Source: Pseudomonas sessilinigenes (GTDB lineage: Bacteria; Pseudomonadota; Gammaproteobacteria; Pseudomonadales; Pseudomonadaceae). From it: DNA of 64,000 nucleotides. The translations under genes and the position numbers were made by a program. Numbering within the stretch: the first letter of the stretch is position 1; each line of letters opens with the position of its first letter. Under the pieces are notes generated by a model. That model was not told where the DNA came from, ran no database searches, and saw only the letters and a program-made list of their open reading frames with translations. The stretch lies in NCBI RefSeq assembly GCF_003850565.1, contig NZ_CP027706.1, positions 4,154,001 to 4,218,000 of the forward strand, given 5' to 3'. Positions 62,595 to 64,000 of this stretch are shown piece after piece.

Positions 62595-62621
62595 ATACGC
62601 AGACCACCGGCACTTGGATGC
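62595..62621 (-). promoter_or_regulatory. candidate ECF promoter of the fasciclin gene
   Basis: On the minus strand GCATCC (62621-62616), a 15-bp spacer and GCGTAT (62600-62595) resemble -35/-10 elements of ECF sigma factors, about 50 bp before the ATG at 62543. Assignment to the sigma factor next door is inference. Confidence 0.45.
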
Positions 62622-62754
62622 AGCTTTTTTCGACTAGATTTCAAGCAGCCATGGATCTTGAAGTCGCTTGGAACATTCGTGGCTGCACTGAGTCCAACGG
62701 CTGTTTTCCCGCCACTCGATTCCGGGTGGTTTCTCGCCCCATGAGGTTGTTTCG

Positions 62755-63321
62755 ATGAATATTCCACGCGGTTTCGCCCTGGCTACCCTGATGACCCTGG
62801 CAGCCGGTTCGGCTTTTGCCGGCGGTTTCAGCCTGAATGATGCGGCCAATGCCATTTCCAGCATGCAAGGCGGCGACAAGGCCGCCGCCACGGCGCCAAC
62901 CTCGCAGACCGCCGGCCTGCTGGGGGCCCTGGGCTCGCAGCTCAATGTCACGCCCCAACAAGCCATCGGTGGTACCGGCGCCATGCTCGGCCTGGCGAAG
63001 AATCAACTGAGCGGCTCGGACTACTCGCAATTGAGCAAGAGCGTCCCGGGCCTGGACAAGCTGTCGGGCAGCAATGCGCTGGGCAGCCTGGGGGCCTTGA
63101 GCGGTGTGCTCGGCCAGTCTTCGGGGCAGAACTCCGGCCTGGACAGCGCACTGGGTAACGTCAAGAACACCAGTGACCTGAACAATGCGTTCGGCGCCCT
63201 GGGCATGGACAGCGGCATGGTCGGGCAATTCGCCCCGGTGATCCTGCAGTACCTGGGCCAGCAAGGGGTGGGCGGCTCGCTGCTGCAAAGCCTGAGCAGC
63301 ATCTGGGGCGTGGCCAAGTAA
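62755..63321 (+). CDS. secreted DUF2780 family protein
   Basis: This 188-residue precursor has a signal peptide (MNIPRGFALATLMTLAAGSAFA). The mature part is Gly/Ser/Leu-rich and low in charge (NVTPQQAIGGTGAMLGLAKNQLS, FAPVILQYLGQQGVGGSLLQSL), as in DUF2780 (VcgC/VcgE) proteins. It is divergent from the fasciclin gene. The function is unknown. Confidence 0.82.
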   Translation: MNIPRGFALATLMTLAAGSAFAGGFSLNDAANAISSMQGGDKAAATAPTSQTAGLLGALGSQLNVTPQQAIGGTGAMLGLAKNQLSGSDYSQLSKSVPGLDKLSGSNALGSLGALSGVLGQSSGQNSGLDSALGNVKNTSDLNNAFGALGMDSGMVGQFAPVILQYLGQQGVGGSLLQSLSSIWGVAK

Positions 63322-63426
63322 GGCGACGGGCCCCGGTGCCAGCGCGCCGGGGCCAATCCTCCAGTGTTCGGCGAATCGGGCCTGTGATATATCTCGCGCC
63401 CCGTTTTCCAAGGAAGCCCGAACGCG

Positions 63427-63855
63427 ATGTTCATGGATGCACTGAAGATGTCTCTGCCCGCCAATGCGGTGCTTGGTTTTACCCTCTACATGCTGGGCGC
63501 GGCCCTGGTCTTCGCCCTCTACGCCTTCATCTACACCCGCCTGACGCCCCATAACGAATTCGCCCTGATCCGCCAGGGCAACAGTGCGGCGGCTATCGCC
63601 CTGGCCGGTGCCTTGCTGGGCTTCGCGATCCCGGTGGCCAGCGCCATTTCCCACTCCATCTCGATCATCGACTTCCTGCTCTGGGCGGCGATTGCCGCCG
63701 TGGTGCAACTGCTGGCGCTATTGGCCGTGAGCCTGACGCTCAAGGGCTTGTCCCAGCGCATCGTCGACCAGGAGAACGCCGCGGCGATCCTGGTGGCTGC
63801 GGTTTCCGTCGGTGTCGGCCTGCTGAATGCGGCCTGCATGACCCCATCGACCTGA
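63427..63855 (+). CDS. DUF350 family inner-membrane protein
   Basis: This 142-residue protein has four membrane segments. The DUF350 pattern is clear: FIYTRLTPHNEFALIRQGNSAAAIALAGALLGFAIPVASAI, then SIIDFLLWAAIAAVVQLLALLAV. It is followed by a DUF1190 gene, a common pairing. The function is not established. Confidence 0.88.
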   Translation: MFMDALKMSLPANAVLGFTLYMLGAALVFALYAFIYTRLTPHNEFALIRQGNSAAAIALAGALLGFAIPVASAISHSISIIDFLLWAAIAAVVQLLALLAVSLTLKGLSQRIVDQENAAAILVAAVSVGVGLLNAACMTPST

Positions 63856-63865
63856 GGGCGCAGCG

Positions 63866-64000
63866 ATGAAACGCAGTAGAAGCGTGCGCCTGGTTCTGCT
63901 GGGCAGTGTGCCGTTCGCCCTGGCGGCCTGTGATGGGCAACCCCAGGCGACCCGGGTCGTGCGCCAGGTCCAGCATTTCAGCACCCCAGAGGAGTGCGCC
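63866..64000 (+). CDS. DUF1190 family lipoprotein, 5' part only
   Basis: The first 45 codons are present and the window end cuts the gene. A lipoprotein signal (MKRSRSVRLVLLGSVPFALAAC, lipobox LAAC) is followed by VRQVQHFSTPEECA, the start of the DUF1190 domain. It begins eleven bases after the DUF350 stop, so the two are probably cotranscribed. Confidence 0.72.
   Translation, partial: MKRSRSVRLVLLGSVPFALAACDGQPQATRVVRQVQHFSTPEECA

Overview
The window reads as chromosomal DNA of a fluorescent-group Pseudomonas (P. protegens / P. fluorescens type). The support is high-GC codon use, proteins closely resembling known Pseudomonas products, REP/REPIN-type intergenic repeats, and a gene order that follows the P. 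aeruginosa choline / glycine betaine / carnitine region (betA to fdhA). No rRNA, tRNA, CRISPR array, prophage or intact insertion sequence was found.

Layout. 69-2848 (-): a TldD/TldE-like protease pair. 3094-7113 (-): betA, betB, betI, divergent from betT (7539-9536, +) across a perfect 20-bp BetI-type palindrome. 9702-12736 (-): cbcXWV betaine ABC transporter, divergent from sdaB (+) and gbdR (+). 16150-17669: a GNAT protein resembling AAC(6') and two small proteins, one bracketed by imperfect 41-bp direct repeats. 17931-22742 (-): the carnitine operon caiX-cdhC-cdhA-cdhB plus a gamma-butyrobetaine dioxygenase, with cdhR divergent; a MITE-like element abuts the cdhR stop codon. 24141-26186 (-): DUF3010, a LysR regulator and an LprI-like protein. 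26427-34402 (+): dipeptidase-like protein, V4R-type protein, dgcA, dgcB, and dedicated ETF alpha and beta subunits. 34403-35480: about 1.08 kb of non-coding DNA with repeated DnaA boxes. 35481-42196 (+): an unfamiliar three-gene set (GMC oxidoreductase fused to an alpha/beta hydrolase, membrane di-haem cytochrome c, metallophosphoesterase). 42324-45008: divergent gbcA and gbcB. 45078-47344 (-): nitrilase-family amidohydrolase and NCS1 permease. 47514-49725: ltaE, TraX-like protein and a small DUF3077-like protein. 50660-59643 (+): glyA1, soxBDAG, purU, fdhA. 59869-62543 (-): lipoprotein, RskA-like anti-sigma, ECF sigma and fasciclin protein. 62755-64000 (+): DUF2780, DUF350 and a truncated DUF1190 lipoprotein.

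How it works together. Choline enters by BetT or the Cbc system and BetA/BetB oxidise it to glycine betaine. Gamma-butyrobetaine is hydroxylated to carnitine, which CdhA/CdhC/CdhB convert to glycine betaine. GbcAB, DgcAB (electrons to the local ETF) and SoxBDAG then remove the methyl groups in turn. GlyA1 and SdaB take glycine through serine to pyruvate. PurU and FdhA dispose of the one-carbon units.

The observations I rate highest are: (1) eight perfect DnaA boxes in 2.3 kb (32898-35222), five of them in a modular non-coding region, which may be a DnaA-titration or origin-related locus; (2) GTCG half-sites repeated at about 21 bp in front of cbcX/sdaB (three copies), caiX, gbcA, gbcB, the dgc operon and glyA1, which look like the shared binding code of GbdR and CdhR; (3) the GMC-hydrolase / cytochrome / phosphoesterase cluster, a candidate undescribed oxidation system.
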